Positions 13,101 to 28,100 of a stretch of DNA of 64,000 bases are shown in pieces (within the stretch, counting starts at the first letter, position 1; each line of letters opens with the position of its first letter). A model generated the notes under the pieces. It had not been told where the DNA came from. It saw only the letters and a program-made list of their open reading frames with translations, and did not search any database. The translations under genes were made by a program, and so were the position numbers. The DNA comes from Notamacropus eugenii (lineage: Eukaryota; Chordata; Mammalia; Diprotodontia; Macropodidae), in contig NC_092872.1 of the NCBI RefSeq assembly GCF_028372415.1, forward strand, positions 91,680,575 through 91,744,574, read 5' to 3'.

Positions 13101-16100
13101 TCTCTACTCAAGGTAATTTTAAGCGCAGATCTGACCTTTCTCCTTCCTCTCCCATTCAATAAATTCCAGTAGTTCCTTATTATCTCCAAGATTAAATATA
13201 ATGGCTTTACTTATAATTAAATATAATTGGTTTTCAAAAGTCCTTCATATCCTGATCTCTTCCTACCTCTCTAGTCTTTTTCCACCTTCTACATACTATG
13301 CAATATATCAACACTGGTCTCCTTGCTCCATTCCTAGACTCTGCATTTTCACTGGCTTTCCCCCATGCCTAGAATACTCTCCCTCCTCGCTTCCTTCAAG
13401 TTGAAGTTAAAGACCCTAGGTTGAAAAGCAAGAAGCTTTTCCTAATTAAACTCAGTACCTTCCCTCTGAGACTACCCCCAATTTGTTCAATCTAGATCTT
13501 GTTAGCACATCAATGCTTACAGGTTGTCTCCCCCATTAGATTGTGAGCTCCTCAACAGCAACGGCAGTTTTTTGCCTTTCTTTGCATCTCCAGCACTTAG
13601 CACAGTAGATAGGAGATAGTATTCACTTAATAAATGTTAAATGATTGATGAAGAAAAATGAAGAAACCAAGGCCCAGGGAGGTGAAGTAACTTGCTCAAG
13701 ATCACAAAAGTAGTATCATGGAATGAATTTCAACACAAGTCTCTCCAGCCATGCTCTTTTATAATACATCACATTTATTCCCACCTCTGTACCTTTGTTT
13801 AGGCTGATTTTTCCAATTTATAATGTTTTCCCTTCTCTTCCAATTCATGCACTAATTATCCCTCCTAGCTCAAATGAATTCCTATAAAAATCAGCAGCCA
13901 CATACAATTTAGCACTTGTTGACCTACTTTACAAATAATTTAAAATTCTGATTTGTAACAGAGCCCAGAATCACTTCTAAAGCAAACCATGTGCTTCTTT
14001 TAAATACATTTAAGGTCTGCATGCATATGTTCGTGCAAATACAAGCAATCACAAATGTCTGGAAATTTATCGAATTTCCAGATCAGCTAAAGGAATTAGG
14101 AAGGTACATTCGCATTCAAAGAATTAACTTCTCAAGTCTACTCACCTAAAAAAAAATCCAATGAGTAAACCTGACATTCATTTAGGATTAAGTCCTTGTT
14201 TGGGCTCTAAATTCAATTCATTTAAGCAAGCATTTACTATTACATATTATAGAGTTTAAGTGGTTTGCTATTATATACATTGCTATACTACCACGGATAC
14301 TATGCTAGAAGCTGGGGGAGAGAAAGTTTCGTTAGGGTCAATACCTTAATGGAGCTGACAAACTAGTTTAAAACTATATAGTAGTGGTGGTAGTGTTCCA
14401 ATTGTCTTCAGTTGTGTCCAACTCTTTCTGAACCCATTTGGGATTTTTTTGGCAAAGTTACTAGAGTGGTTTACCATTTTTATCTTCAGCTCATTTTACA
14501 GATGTGAAACTGAGGCAAACAGGATTAAGTGATTTGTCTAGGGTCACACAGCTAGTAAGTGTCTGAGGCCACATTCGAACTCAGGTCCTTCTGCTAGCAG
14601 CCCAGAAGTAGCAATAGTAATAACAATAATAACATTTAAATAGCTATATATCAGAGGCAGTATTTGAATAGATAATGATCATAATAATAGCATTTATATA
14701 GTGCCTTAAGGTTTGCAAAGCACTTTTTCTGTTTTATCTCTTGATTCTTAGATGAACAAACTGAGGCTCAATAGGGTTAAGTGATTTGCCCTGAGTTGCA
14801 AAGCTAGTAAATATCTGTGGAAAGATCTGACCATATCTGAACTCCTGCTCCTGTGCTCTATACACTGTGCTCCCTACTGCCTCCTAGCATCATAGTACTA
14901 TTAGGTTTAGAGGTGCTGGGACCCAGAAATTCAAGGGCAAGCAATGCAGGTCCTGCCTCTAATGAATTCGGCCCAAGCCTTCTTTCAGCCAAAGACAAGT
15001 TCGTTTATTTTTTATTATATTATTTATTTGAACACTGATCGGGCTGGGCAAGATTTTAAAAATCCACACTACTATGATGCTTGTACTGACAAGCAGGCTA
15101 GACTGAGTCTGTCTTTGTATAGCTAGTGCAAGACTCTTAAGAATCTGAGCAATTTAATGGGGGAGAAGATGGACCTTACATACGGAAAGACTGTGAGAAG
15201 GATCTAGGAGTGGCCAAGTAGCCGGGAGTGACTGGGAAGTAACAGAGAAGGACCTGGAAGGTCCAGGTGCCCCAGGTGAATGCCAGAGACCTGGGCCACA
15301 TGGGAAAGTCCAAGGGCTTTTCCTTTTTGGGGCTTCAGATACCATCCCCACCATTACAACAAGGTACAAAGGCCATGTGAAGGAGAGAAAAGAAACCCAA
15401 AGGATCTTTAGCTACCTAAAATTATCAGCCACTGATTTAATATATTAAGTTCATATTGTGGCCCTTTGCTACTTAATTGCCTACTAGTCACACCTCAACA
15501 GAATGAGGTGGCAGAATAGAAAGAATTCTGGATTTACAGGCAGAATTCCTAGGTTTGAAACCATGTACTTGAGCAAACCACTTAAGCTCTATAAGTCTTA
15601 GTTGCTTGATCTGTAAAATCGGGATAATATTACCAGCTCTGTCTACTCCCTCAAGATTATTATGAGAATAAGATGTAATTGAAGGAACCTGCTCTGTGAC
15701 TCAAGAGTGTTGATTAATTATTGGGGAGGGGACACTAAAGGTTCAAGTGCCTTAGCTAGGGTTACACAGTCAGCACGTAGCACAGGTGGGACTTGAACCA
15801 ACACCTCCTTACTGAGGCCAGCATTCTACCCACTAGGCAATACTAACTCTCACTAAAACTAAAATTACATAATTTATTCTTTAACTTAGAGGGCATTTTA
15901 TGCTTTTGTAGAGCCCCAGGGTTAACTATATAAACATCAGCTATCATCATTCAGTGGAAACAGGAAATAATGGTTCAGAGAGCTGTCCAGGAATCTAATC
16001 TAAAATTACTTTTTATCAGAGCTGTAATTTCATTAGTATTAGGGATTCCAAGTGAGGGAATTACTTCTATCAATGCAGACCCACAGCTGTTCTATCACTT

Positions 16101-19100
16101 ACAGTCTTTAGAGAGTTAGAGAGGTTAAGTGATTTATCCAAAGTTACATGGCCAGCACACATCAGAGGCAGGACTTTAACCTAGGTTGTCCTGCAGACTA
16201 TCCACCTAAATGTAAACAATTATTACTAGTACTCCGTATGAAAGAGAAGAGAAACCTACTTTAAACCTAGCAAGATCAACAATAAAGTTTCCTCAGACTT
16301 CTGATAACCCCAAAATGCAAAACTACTGTGCTTTCATTTTACAGGTCTACATAAACCATTAAATTCATTCTGAATAATGATAAAAATATCACGATTAGAC
16401 ATTAAACAAGATTATCTCCTTTACATCATCAACGTGACTATGACCAAACAGAGCATCATAATGGTATCTATTTTCTTATATTCATTTGAAAACAGTGGAA
16501 TATATTTCATTACCAAGTCCCAAGTAAAATTTTAAAGAGACTACTCCATTTCTCTTTGTTAAATGAAAAATAGATTTTTAACAGCTATACTGCTACAATG
16601 CAAAGCTTGAGAGGTATGCATGAATGAAAAAGCTGCTACAGTTCAAAACAGATAACACATTTATTATTCAATAACACTTCATATTGCGGTTGAAACCATC
16701 TTTAGGTGGGGCTAAAACTTTCAAATTAGTGAATTCAGTAGCCAGTACATGCAAAGAGCACCCCATGGCCATATTCTCTTCACTGCCAAAGAAATGACAA
16801 TAATGAGCAAGATTAAATAACTATTCTAGATGCTTCACAGGGCGTGAGAGTTAAAAACAGTAGGAAAAAATTCCATAAAATTTAACTAATAACTAAGAAT
16901 GCTAACTGTACAATTTTAAGTGGTGACTATTTGGCAAACATTCATGATAATGTCATATTTGTATGTGGCTTTGAAACATAACAGTTCTGAGATTAAAACA
17001 TAATACAGACATAAAAAAGAGGGCAATACAAGAGGGGGGAAGAGACAAAGGTCTGTTTATTTTCCTGGTAAGTCAACATTAAAAGTTTCTGAGTTTGAAG
17101 CTGGGAAACAATTTTCACAGGAAGTATCTCAATTAAAGTTCTCATTTCTCAAATATATAGAGAATGGAGTTTATAAGAATACAAGTTATTCCCCATTTGA
17201 CAAATGGTCAAAGTATATAAAAATGTAGTTTTCAGATGAAGAAATCAAAGCTATCTATAGTCAATTGAAAAAATACTCTAAATCACTATTAACTAGAGGA
17301 ATGCAAATTAAAACAACCTGAGATACCACCTCACAGACTGGCTAATATGACAGAAAAAAAATGATAAATGTTGGAGAAGATATGAAAAAACTGTGAAGTG
17401 ATCCAACCATTCTGGAGAGCACTTAGGAACTATGCCTAAAGGGCAATTAAACTGTGCACACCCTTTGATCCAGCAATACCACTACTAAGTCTGTATCCCA
17501 GAGAGATCATAAAAAAAGGGGAAAAAGCCTATTTGTACCAAAATATTTATAGCAGCTCTTTTTCTGGTGGCAAAGAACTGGAAATTAAGGGGACAATCAT
17601 CAACTGGGCAATGGCTGAACAAGACTTACGTGAACTGAACACTACACTACACAATAACAGTAATATTGTGAGATGATCAACTGTGATTGACCTAGCTCTT
17701 CTCAGTAATACAATGATCCAAGACAATTCTAAGACTCATGATGGAAAATGCTATCCACAACCAATCAAACACCTGAGGGAGTCTAAATGCAAATCGAAGC
17801 ACATTATTTTCACTTTAATTTTTTGTTTTTTTCCTTTTGTTCTGTTTCTTCTTTCACAAAATGACGAAGATGGAAATATGTTTTACATGATTGCACATAT
17901 ATAACCTATATCAAACTGCTTAAGGGTAGGAAGGGAGGGAGAAATTTGGAAAGCAAAATTTTTATTTAAAAAAATGTTAAAAACTGCCTTTATAAACAAT
18001 CAGAAAAAAATGAAATACTATTTATAAGAAAAAAATCTGACACAAATGAAATGACTAAACAACAACAATAACAAAAACCATCAAAATTACATATTTGGGG
18101 TGGAATAGAGAAAAAGATCAAGGAAATCAAACCTATAATCAGACCAAATATACAAAGAAGATACCTGAAAACAAAAGAAGTATCTGAGTTTGTTCTACTT
18201 GGACCTTGGGGAAGTCTATATTTTGCAACACTCTCTGCCAGATTTAAATCTGCCCCTCTCATGAGGCTAGATTATTTTTGAGAAATGAAAACAACAGCTT
18301 CAAAACATATATCACAGATTCTGGCAAATGCTCTTTTTTTATCCTCCCCTGGGAGAAAGAGGGATGTGAAAAAAAGCGAACACACTCACCCACAAAATAT
18401 GCAGATTATTCTATTACTCTTGTATGCTCAATTGCAAATATCTATAAACTGATGAATTAAAAAAAGCAAAATGAATTCTTTCTCAATTTCACACTAATTG
18501 TATCTTAGAACATTAGTCTAAGAACAAATCAGACTGCTCAGGTATATGTCAACCTACTGTTTTCTTCATTTTAAAAAAAATTAGGCTTTGGGCTATACTA
18601 GCTATGAGATTAACCCTCATCTTAATCTTGTGCTAATGGGTCAAAATCATCCATATCTGACTTCCGTACTCCAGTTCTATTCATTTATCCATTAACAGTT
18701 ACTTTATTAGCTGCAAAAATACAGGTAAAATAGTCTTTCAACTTCCAAAATATCCACTGTATATATTGACTCAAATTTATGTGAAACTTTTCATATTTAA
18801 AATTCTTAAAAATTTAACTTATACATGATAAAAAATAGCCATTACTATGCATTGATTGTTTTATAAGGATTAAAGCTTGCCAGGACAACAAATGTTCATT
18901 ATTATAGCTTAGCAAAAAAACTTCTCTCTTGAATGTATAATACTTGTAGCTATTTGTAAATTTTAGCAGATGGTTTGTACACCCTCTTGTGGTCTAGGAA
19001 TAGATCACCTTTTCCTGGCCTTTTTTTCTACTTTCAGTTTTTGTCACTCCTAACTAAACTTACACATCACATTTTTAAAAGTATGAAGTCATTTTATTCA

Positions 19101-22100
19101 CCAACACTATTAAACTTTAACTTCAAATTTAGATAACTATGCTACCACCCTCTGTCCAGCATTTAGAGCAATACTGCACTGACAGATAACGTATAAATAC
19201 AGTGTACTGGGTTATTTCAATTAAAAATCGTTTGTTAAATTACTATGTGCCAGGTATGTAGGATACAAATAAAAAAAACAGCAAAATAGTCCCTGACCTC
19301 AAGTAATAATAGAGATAGATAGACAGACAGACAAGACAGAAAGACAGATGGTTAGATGAATGAATAGGTGTGTGTGTGTGTTCTGGGCAAAATATTCTAC
19401 AGGCATCAAGTAACATATATACATGTAAGAAAACACAAAACATAAACAAAATAGTCTCTGGAGGAAAGGCACTAGTGGGAAGGGGAGGGAAAAGAGGAAG
19501 GAAATCAAGGAAGGCCTCATGTACAAGGCAGCAATTAAGTTGAGCATTAAAGGAAGTCAGGAATTCTAGCCAGTGAAGGTAAAAAGGATGAGTATTCCAA
19601 AAGTGGGGGGCAACCTGTGCAAAGGCTGAGTGCAAGGAACAGCAAGCAGACCTCAGAGTGTGGAAAGGGAGTGATGTGTAGTAAGTCAATGAAGGTAGGA
19701 TAGAAAGAGATTAAGAATTTCTATGACAAAAAAAAGAGTTTGCATTTCAGCTTAAAAGCAATAGGAAGCCACTGCAAAGGAGACTTATCCTTGAGGAATA
19801 TCACATTGGAATCTGTGTGTAGGATAGGCTAAAGGGTTAAGAAACTCCAGTAGGCTTTGTTCAAAAACTTAATTTCTCACCATTAAATTTACCTAACTCT
19901 TAAGACCAAAGAACCAAAAAGCAAGATTCATTGCAACTTTCCTTAAGTAACTGGCACATGCTTCAGATCAGGCTCCATGACCTGTACAAAAGGAAAGGAT
20001 GGCAGGAAGAATCACAGGATCTTTGTGGGGAGGTTCTACCTGCTCTATACCAAGGTCCAGGATAACCCTGGCTAGATGTGTCCACTGTCTTCTCTGAGCC
20101 TTTCCAGAGAATTTCTTAACTATTCTTTTTGCCCCACAATGAACCTAATTTGGGACTTCATGTGAAATTGGTTAACTAATGCCCTCCTACAAAATACTGC
20201 CCTTGATGTCTTTGAAAGCTAAGATATCCTAAATTTCAAAGAAAACTTGTCCATCTCTGCTTTAATTAGATGGGAAAAGCAACAGGAAAAGACATGCGCA
20301 TTTCAATCCAAGGAAGATAATCTGAAGGAAGACAAATTTCTTACATGGTTTTGAATGAGGACTAGTCAATAACAGCTACCTTTGCAGCGTCCACCAAGAG
20401 CATCACGGTAAGGCGTTTACATCCATGGATGCGCCTACCATTCAGGACGCTATGGAATACTTTCAACTCTTTCATTGAGGAAGAAAATATCAGTCTTACA
20501 AAAACCAGACTGATTGACCTGACTGCAGAACAGAGATTAAAGCAGACTGTTTGCTAGCGTTTTGTTTTGTTTCCTCTTTCTCGTGGTTCACTCCATTGGT
20601 TCCAATTCTTCTTTACAACATAATCAATGTGAAAATGTTTAATATGAATGTATATGTAGAGCTTCTATCAGATTGCATGCCATCTTGGGGAGGTGAGGAG
20701 GGGAAGGAGGCTGAAAAAATTTAAAACCCAAAAGCTTGTAAAACTGAATGTTGAAAACTAAAAATTCATTAATTTTTTAAAAAACTAGACTAAGAGTCAT
20801 CCACCTCCACTAATTTTCCAAAAAAAAAATTTGAATCCAACATAAAAATAATTTTGCAAAGATGCAAAGATAAAGTGATAGCTAACATTTATATAGAATT
20901 TTAATTTTTGTAAAGAGTTTTACACATATTATATTATCTTCACAACAACCCTGTAAGGTAAATACCATTTTATATCAAGGAAGCTGAGACTAGGAGAAAT
21001 TAAATAATATACAGCAGGATCACACAGCTGTCTGAGGCAGGATTTCAGTTCAGGTTGACCTACTGCACTACCTAACTGATAATTCATAGGCCAAAGTTCA
21101 GAAAATTGTCACTGTTTAACTTTATATGCATGAACTATGTAAACCTGAAAACTATATAAAATGTACAAGGTTTGAAGTTTACAAACTGATATTGTAGGTC
21201 CTAATACAGTGTCCTTGAGCACTTTATTTAGTACCCATCATGAAATTATCTATGAGCCTATAAGCAGCACAGCAATATTCACTCTCTGATATCAGTTTCT
21301 GTCCCAAAGCAAGTGCTTAATAAATATTTGTTGACAGTTTTTATAATATTTAAATAAGTTAAAGGTCAAATGATTATAAATTGGATCTGAACTCCTGATC
21401 ATATTTGAAAAACAAAAGTCTTTGGTTAGAGAACTGATTTGGGTAAGTGCCATTAAAGTGAAGTATTGAACCAGATCTATGCTTTTGGTGAGTACTGGAA
21501 GCTCCCAATAAGGAAGCATCACCAATGCCGAGAAGCATCAATATTCAATTAAAATATTTTTTCATGATTTATATTTTCAAAAGTATATAATGAATTCAAA
21601 GAAATATAACGTGTTCAATTAAAAACAATCTACTTTAAAGAACAGTATGAATGAACACTTGTCAGTCTGTGTAAACTTTAAAACAAAAATCTGATGTGAT
21701 TAAAAATTATTTAGTTTGGATTATTTTCCTTCTCATGTAATAAAGATATGGTTGGATAATTTTTACCTTCTAAAACTGTTTACAAGTTATTATGAGCAAA
21801 CAAATTATCTTCTAAAAATAAGAAGAAACAAGACCAAATGTATTCCTGAAAGTATTATATATAACTACAAATGTAAATTAAGCCCCAAAACTGAAACCAT
21901 GACAAACCACAAGAGTATATACTATTAGCAAAAGTTAGTTTTTATTTTTTATTTTATTTTTTTATTTCCCAGGATGCCTAAATTTAAGCATACCTATTAC
22001 ATAAAGATCCAGATTTGCAAAAAAAGAAATCAGGGAATGCATGTCTAGGCACAACAAAAAGTTAAGAGGATGGCTTTAAATAGCAAGCTTCCTAATGAAC

Positions 22101-25100
22101 TTAAATCAATTTATCAAGAACTAACAGCAATATTCAGTATGGCTTTAAAGTTTAAAAAGCAAGTTACATATATTATCCCATTTATATCTCACAATCCTAT
22201 CAGGTAGGTTATGATAGGTATTAATTTACAAATGAAGGAAATCAAGGGTCAAAGATGCTAAGTAATTTGTCCCTGGTCCCACAGCGAATAAACGTCTGCT
22301 TCAGAATCTGAATCTGGGTCCTACTGACTTCAAGACCAGCACTTTAGCCACTAAAACAGATTATTATCTCTTTTATGGAGAAAAATAATTTACTTACCCG
22401 TAACTTCTCAAAAGTTATACTTGTATTTTGCCTAAAGCAGGACTCATACAAAAATAAGCAGTTTCTTCAATCTCAGTCAATGAAAGAATATATGTCATTA
22501 GCCTCCATCTGTTCCATTCTAATTTTGAAAGAACTATTTTCTTCAGTGAGCTTTTGAACCTCCTTTTCCATTTGGCTAATTCTGCTTTTGAAAGCATTCT
22601 TCTCCTCATTGGCTTTTTGAACCTCTTTTGCCAATTGAGTTAGCCTGTTTTTCAAGGTGTTATTTTCTTCAGCATTTTTTTGGGTCTCCTTTAGCAGTGT
22701 GCTGACCTGCTGTTCATGCTTTGACTGCATATCTCTCATTTCTCTTCCCAGCTTTTCCTCCACCTCTCTAAGTTGATTTTCAAAATCCTTTTTGAGCTCT
22801 TCCATGGCCTGAGCCCACAGAATATTTAGTCTGGATGTTTGGGATACAGAGGCCTTGACTTCTATGTCTTTCCCTGATGGTAAGCATTGTTCTTCCTCAT
22901 CAGAAGGGAAGGGAGGAGATGCCTGTTCACCAAGAAAGTAACCTTCTATAGTCTTATTTCTTTTCCCTTTTCTGGGCATTTTCCCAGCCAGTGACTTGAC
23001 CTCTGAATATTCTCCTCACACCCACCTCTCCTCCTGATCCTCCCAGCCAGCACTTGGGGTCTGAGATTCAAATGCTGCTCCCCGGCCTCGGGGCTTCGGC
23101 AGGGGCAGGGCTGCTATTCAGTGTGAGATTAAGTTCAGGTGCTCAGGTCGGGGCAGGGCCGCCTCTCAGGCTCAGTTCCCTCAGGGGGTTTATGCAGAGA
23201 CCTTCAACAATGGATCCAGGCTCCTGCCTGCTTGGGGAGCCCTGGTCTACCGCTGCGCCAGCCACTGCCTCCCTAGGGGGCCTGAGCCATGGGGGCACCC
23301 CACTCCCCTCTCGACCCGCCAAGAAGACCCTCTCACTGACCCCCGCCACCTGTGGGTGGAGGGACCTGCACAGCCGCTGGAGATCCCATCCCTGAAGCCC
23401 GCTCAGATCTGCTCCTCTCCGTGCGGCGGCCGCGGCAGGGCTGGGCTGGGCTCCGCGTCCGCAGCGCAACGGACCCTCCGCGAGAGGTCTGCAGGTCCCT
23501 CTGGAACAGAAATCTCCCCTGCTCCACTGTGCTGTGGCCTCCACTACTCTAGATCTCGCCGTGAGTTCCTTTTTACTGATGTTGTATGGGTTGTGGGTTC
23601 AGAGCTATGTGTATATGCATCTTTCTACTCCGCCATCTTGGCTCTGCCCCCAAGAATATATGCAAACATGCAAAGAGACAGCTACTCTGAATATCACCAC
23701 ATAACAGAGAAAAATCAAAGACTTAGTGATAGGGTAGCTCCTTTAACGACAACATTACTTTTGAATCCACAGAGCCATAGGTATCATACTAGAACTGGGC
23801 TGTCAAAAGAGTTCTCTTGGTTCTGCATGTCACCAATCATCTTCAACACAGCCAGACCACAATGTAACATACTAGGAAAGATGTGGAGAACATTTGCTAC
23901 TGGCTTCCATGATTGTGAGAAGATGCTATGTATTCTTAACTTCCCTTCGGAAAACTTATTTAATAGGAAATTCAAATAAACAATATGTACCTAGGAGCCA
24001 ACTCCTTTGACCAACGCAATTTAATGCCCTTCATCTGACTGCACTATAGCAAAATCAAAGAAGTTCCTATTCCACTGCTACCACACTTTGAACCACAGAT
24101 GGAACTATAATCTAATTTTGTGATTTTACGTTGCTTATATCTTGATCTTACCACAAATGCCATGCTAACCATCCAAACCAAATAATTTTTTTCTTTGAAT
24201 TACAGCAAGAAGAAATGCTAACAAGACTACAAGAGAAAACCATGATTTTTAGCAAGCATTTTGCAAGATTACAGGTGCCACGTATGAGTTTATCTAGATA
24301 GAACTGGAACTCTGTTTTGGTTTTTAAAACCAACCTTAAGAACAAAGAATAATTTATGGTGGAACACTACTGTAATGAGCAGGATGTTCTCAGAAAAACC
24401 TGGAAAGAACTGCATGAGCTGATGCAAAGTGAAATGTACTGTGCACAAAGTAACAGCAATATTGTGAAATGATTAGCTATGAACGACTTAGCTATTCTCA
24501 GCAATACGATAATCCAAGACTACTCTGAAGGACTGATGACGGAAAATGCTATCCATCCCCAAAGAAGGAACTGATGGTGTCTGAATACAGATTGAAGAAT
24601 ACTTCTTTAACTATATTTCTGAGGTTTTGTCTATGTTTCCTTTACAATATTATAAATATGTTTTGCATGACTGCACATTTATAACCTATATGAAATTGCT
24701 TGTCTTCTCAATGAGGGGGGTTGGGGTGAGAAAGGAGGAAGGAAGAGAATCTGGAACTCAAAGTTTTAGAAACAAATGTTAAAAATTATTTTTACATGTA
24801 AATGGGGAAAATAAAATAATAAATAAAATAAAAATTTTTTAAAAGGAAAAAGGCATAATCTTGATTATTGATAATAATAATCCTTAACAATTACAATTCA
24901 GAATTCTAATTAACTATACAATCAAAGTACAGAAAGATCTTAAATAAAGCCAGTGATATTTTGTTCTTGTTGTCACTGCATTACCTATCACATGCTAACA
25001 TGAACTCAACTTGATAGAAATATCCAACAAAATTTTAAAGCAACATTTAAAAGCACTATTGAAAAATAAATCATTAATAAGAAATGCAAAAATGACTGTA

Positions 25101-28100
25101 CATGTATAATCTATATTGAACTGCTTATCTTCTCAAAGAAGGGAGAGGGCAGAGAGGGAAGGAAAGAATTTGGAACTACAAATTTTAAAAAATGAATGTT
25201 AAATGTTTTCATTTACATGTAACTGAGAAAATAGAAAATAATTAAATGTAAAAAAAAAGACAAAAGACTATTTTCTTCTTTGGTGAAATATATTCTAAAA
25301 AACATTAGCTATTTCACCAACATTTAGTGATAACAGAAATATAATTAATATGCCAAATTCCAATTTATAAAAAAAAAAACATTCAAAATTTTTAGGTCCT
25401 CCAGGAAATTCCTTAAACACATCTAAGATTTTGCTCTTTTGGTATTTATGGCTGGCAGCTCATTCCTCCTACTATTTCTCTTTAGGTGGCACTCATGAAC
25501 CTCTCTACCTTTATTTCCTCCCTACCTCAACAGTAGTTCAAACCTGTTATTAAATTTTAGAAATGGAAGCAACTTTATAGAATATATAATTAAATTTTTG
25601 TTTTACCAAAAGATGAAATAAATGATACTGCCTGAGAAAAATACATATTAGCATTATTGATGTTTTATTATATTTTTTATTTATTTTGCTAAATATTTCC
25701 CAATTAACATTTTAATATGGTTATAGCAGTACTTGGAAGTGTTATGGACTACATATCTGGCACCTCTGGTCTAGTCTACAAGCAGGTTAATGTCTAAATA
25801 ATCAAGACAGAATACTGTATGTTCTCTTCCAGAAGGTACATAGGAAGGGTGACTAACACTTTCCACTAAGGTCTATCCTTCAACATGATAATGAAGGAAT
25901 TCTATCCTATGTGCCACCAAAATCTCTCCTGCTTTAATTACATTTGGAATCACAAAATTATAGACCCTTAGACCTGCAAGGGATATTTAGACATCATCTA
26001 GTCAAGTCTTCTCATTTTATAGATGAAATAGGACTATAGATATAAGCTAAGTAACTTGCTCACAGATGCACAAGATGATGACAGAGCTAGGATTAGACCC
26101 AGGTCACTTTAGAGTCTAATGCTCCTTCCACTGCACCATGCCACCTCTTCTGTAGACAGAGTACAAACGCATGTATCATCTTCACACAGGTCCCCTCACA
26201 TACTTGAAGATTATAACGATGTCACTCACCCTTCAGTCTTCTCTTCTTTAGGCTAAATAATCCTAATTTCTTTAACCTTTCCTGACAGGACCTGTTTCTT
26301 CTCACTTTGATCATTTTTGCTGTTTAGACACTGTAGAGGAAAGAGCACTTGACTGTGAATCATTCCACCACCAACTAGTGGTGTAATCTTGGCAATTCAC
26401 AACCCTTCTGGGCCTTACTTTTCTCATCTATAAAATGAGACAGTGATTTTTAAGATTCCTTCCAGTGGTAAAACACTATATAATCTTTGGATCCTAAAGC
26501 AAAAATCCTTCTACTATCTCAACTGGGAAAAGCAAACATGAATTAATGAAATTCTTTTTATTATAGAATCTTAAACTTTAATTTTTAAAATAAATTTTAA
26601 AGGAATGGTAGCTTTTTGTTTTTTCTTTCAAGCACTGAGTACAAGCAACTGGGTGACTATTAAGACAGTTATTTAGGATAACTTCTTTAATGAATAGATA
26701 GGAATGATTTGTAATTAGTATGTTAATATACATTTGAAAACTAGGGAAATTTTGGAGAAAATGCTTAATATTCGTAGCAAACTCATTTTTTCACTTGTAG
26801 TTTAAAGACAATAAAAAGTTTAAATTTATCATAAACTGTAAATTAGTAGGGGGTCTGACTTCGTGAGGTTCTATGAAACTTTGTAGGTTTTTACCCAGTC
26901 TACATTTCTGTATATTTCTGGTACATAAGTACATCTACCAATTATATTTAGAATGGGATCATAGGATTTTAAAGCAGGGAGTCCTTGGAGACCATCTAAT
27001 TCAACCCCCTAATTTTTATACAGGAGGAAACTGAGGCATAAAGAGACTAAGTAACTTAGCCAAGATTACATGTCACAAACAGGATTCCAATCCACTTTCA
27101 TGACTCCAAATCCAATGTTTTTTTCCATTACCCTACAATTAATACTGTCTTTAATTAACTGCATCTAAGTTCTGTAAAACTGTTTATCTCTATTCTAAGT
27201 CTCCTTTTCTCACATTCACTTATCAATCCCAAGTAGTTTGATTCCAGCCTCATCAGTCAACTGAAACTGCTCTCATCATGTCTCTAACAATGCCAAATTC
27301 AACAGGATTTTTTTCAGTCCTCATCTTTCCTGACCTTTCTACAGCATTTGACACTACTGATCACCCTCTTCTATTGGATACTCACTCTTCTCTGAGTTTT
27401 CGTGACATTGCTATTTCTCTACCTGCCTAGCTACTCCTTCTAGTCTCCTCTGCTGGATCCTCATCCTTGTCCTGCCACTCTCTACACTCTCATTTGGTAA
27501 CCTCATCATGTCCCAGGGGTTTAATTATCATCTCTATACAGATGAGTCCTAGGAACACATATGCAGCCTTAAGCCTTATCCTTATCCTCATTCAGACTTA
27601 TCCCTGAGATGCAGCCATACCAAGTACCTACAAAACATTTAAAACCTGATGGCCTTAGGTATTTCAAATTCAACCAGTCTAAACCAGAACTCCTTCCTCT
27701 CCAAATTCATCCTTCTGACCATTCCTATTTTTGTCCGGGGTACCATTATCCTTCTAGTCACCAAGGTTCACAACCCTGACTTCTCTATCCACCTCATCTT
27801 CACATATATCAGCAGTTGCCAGGTTCTATCTGTTCTACCTTCACAAAACCTCGTGCACCAGTTCCCTTCTCTCCATTCACATAGCCAGCCCTCTAGTTCA
27901 GGTCCTACCTAACTGATGCCTCTGCTTCAAGTCTCTTCCCTCTCTAATCCACCTTCCATACAACAAGTACTACTACTGCAGGTCTGACCATATCACTCCC
28001 CTGCTCAAAAAACTCAAACAGCTTCCCACTGGTTCTAGGGCAAAATACAAACTCCTTGTCATAATCTGGCTCCAGTCTACTTTTCCAGGTTTATTACATG

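Larger units (their letters stand above)
10830..13640 (+). mobile_element. Long L2 element, split by two LTRs
   Basis: L2 ORF2 C-terminal sequence (TTTCTACAGTTTTTGACGC onward) and 3' end (ATTGTGAGCTCCT...AATAAATGTTAAATGATTG). It is interrupted at 11082-11617 and 11763-12812. Excising these restores a collinear L2. Its frames are broken. Confidence 0.85.
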
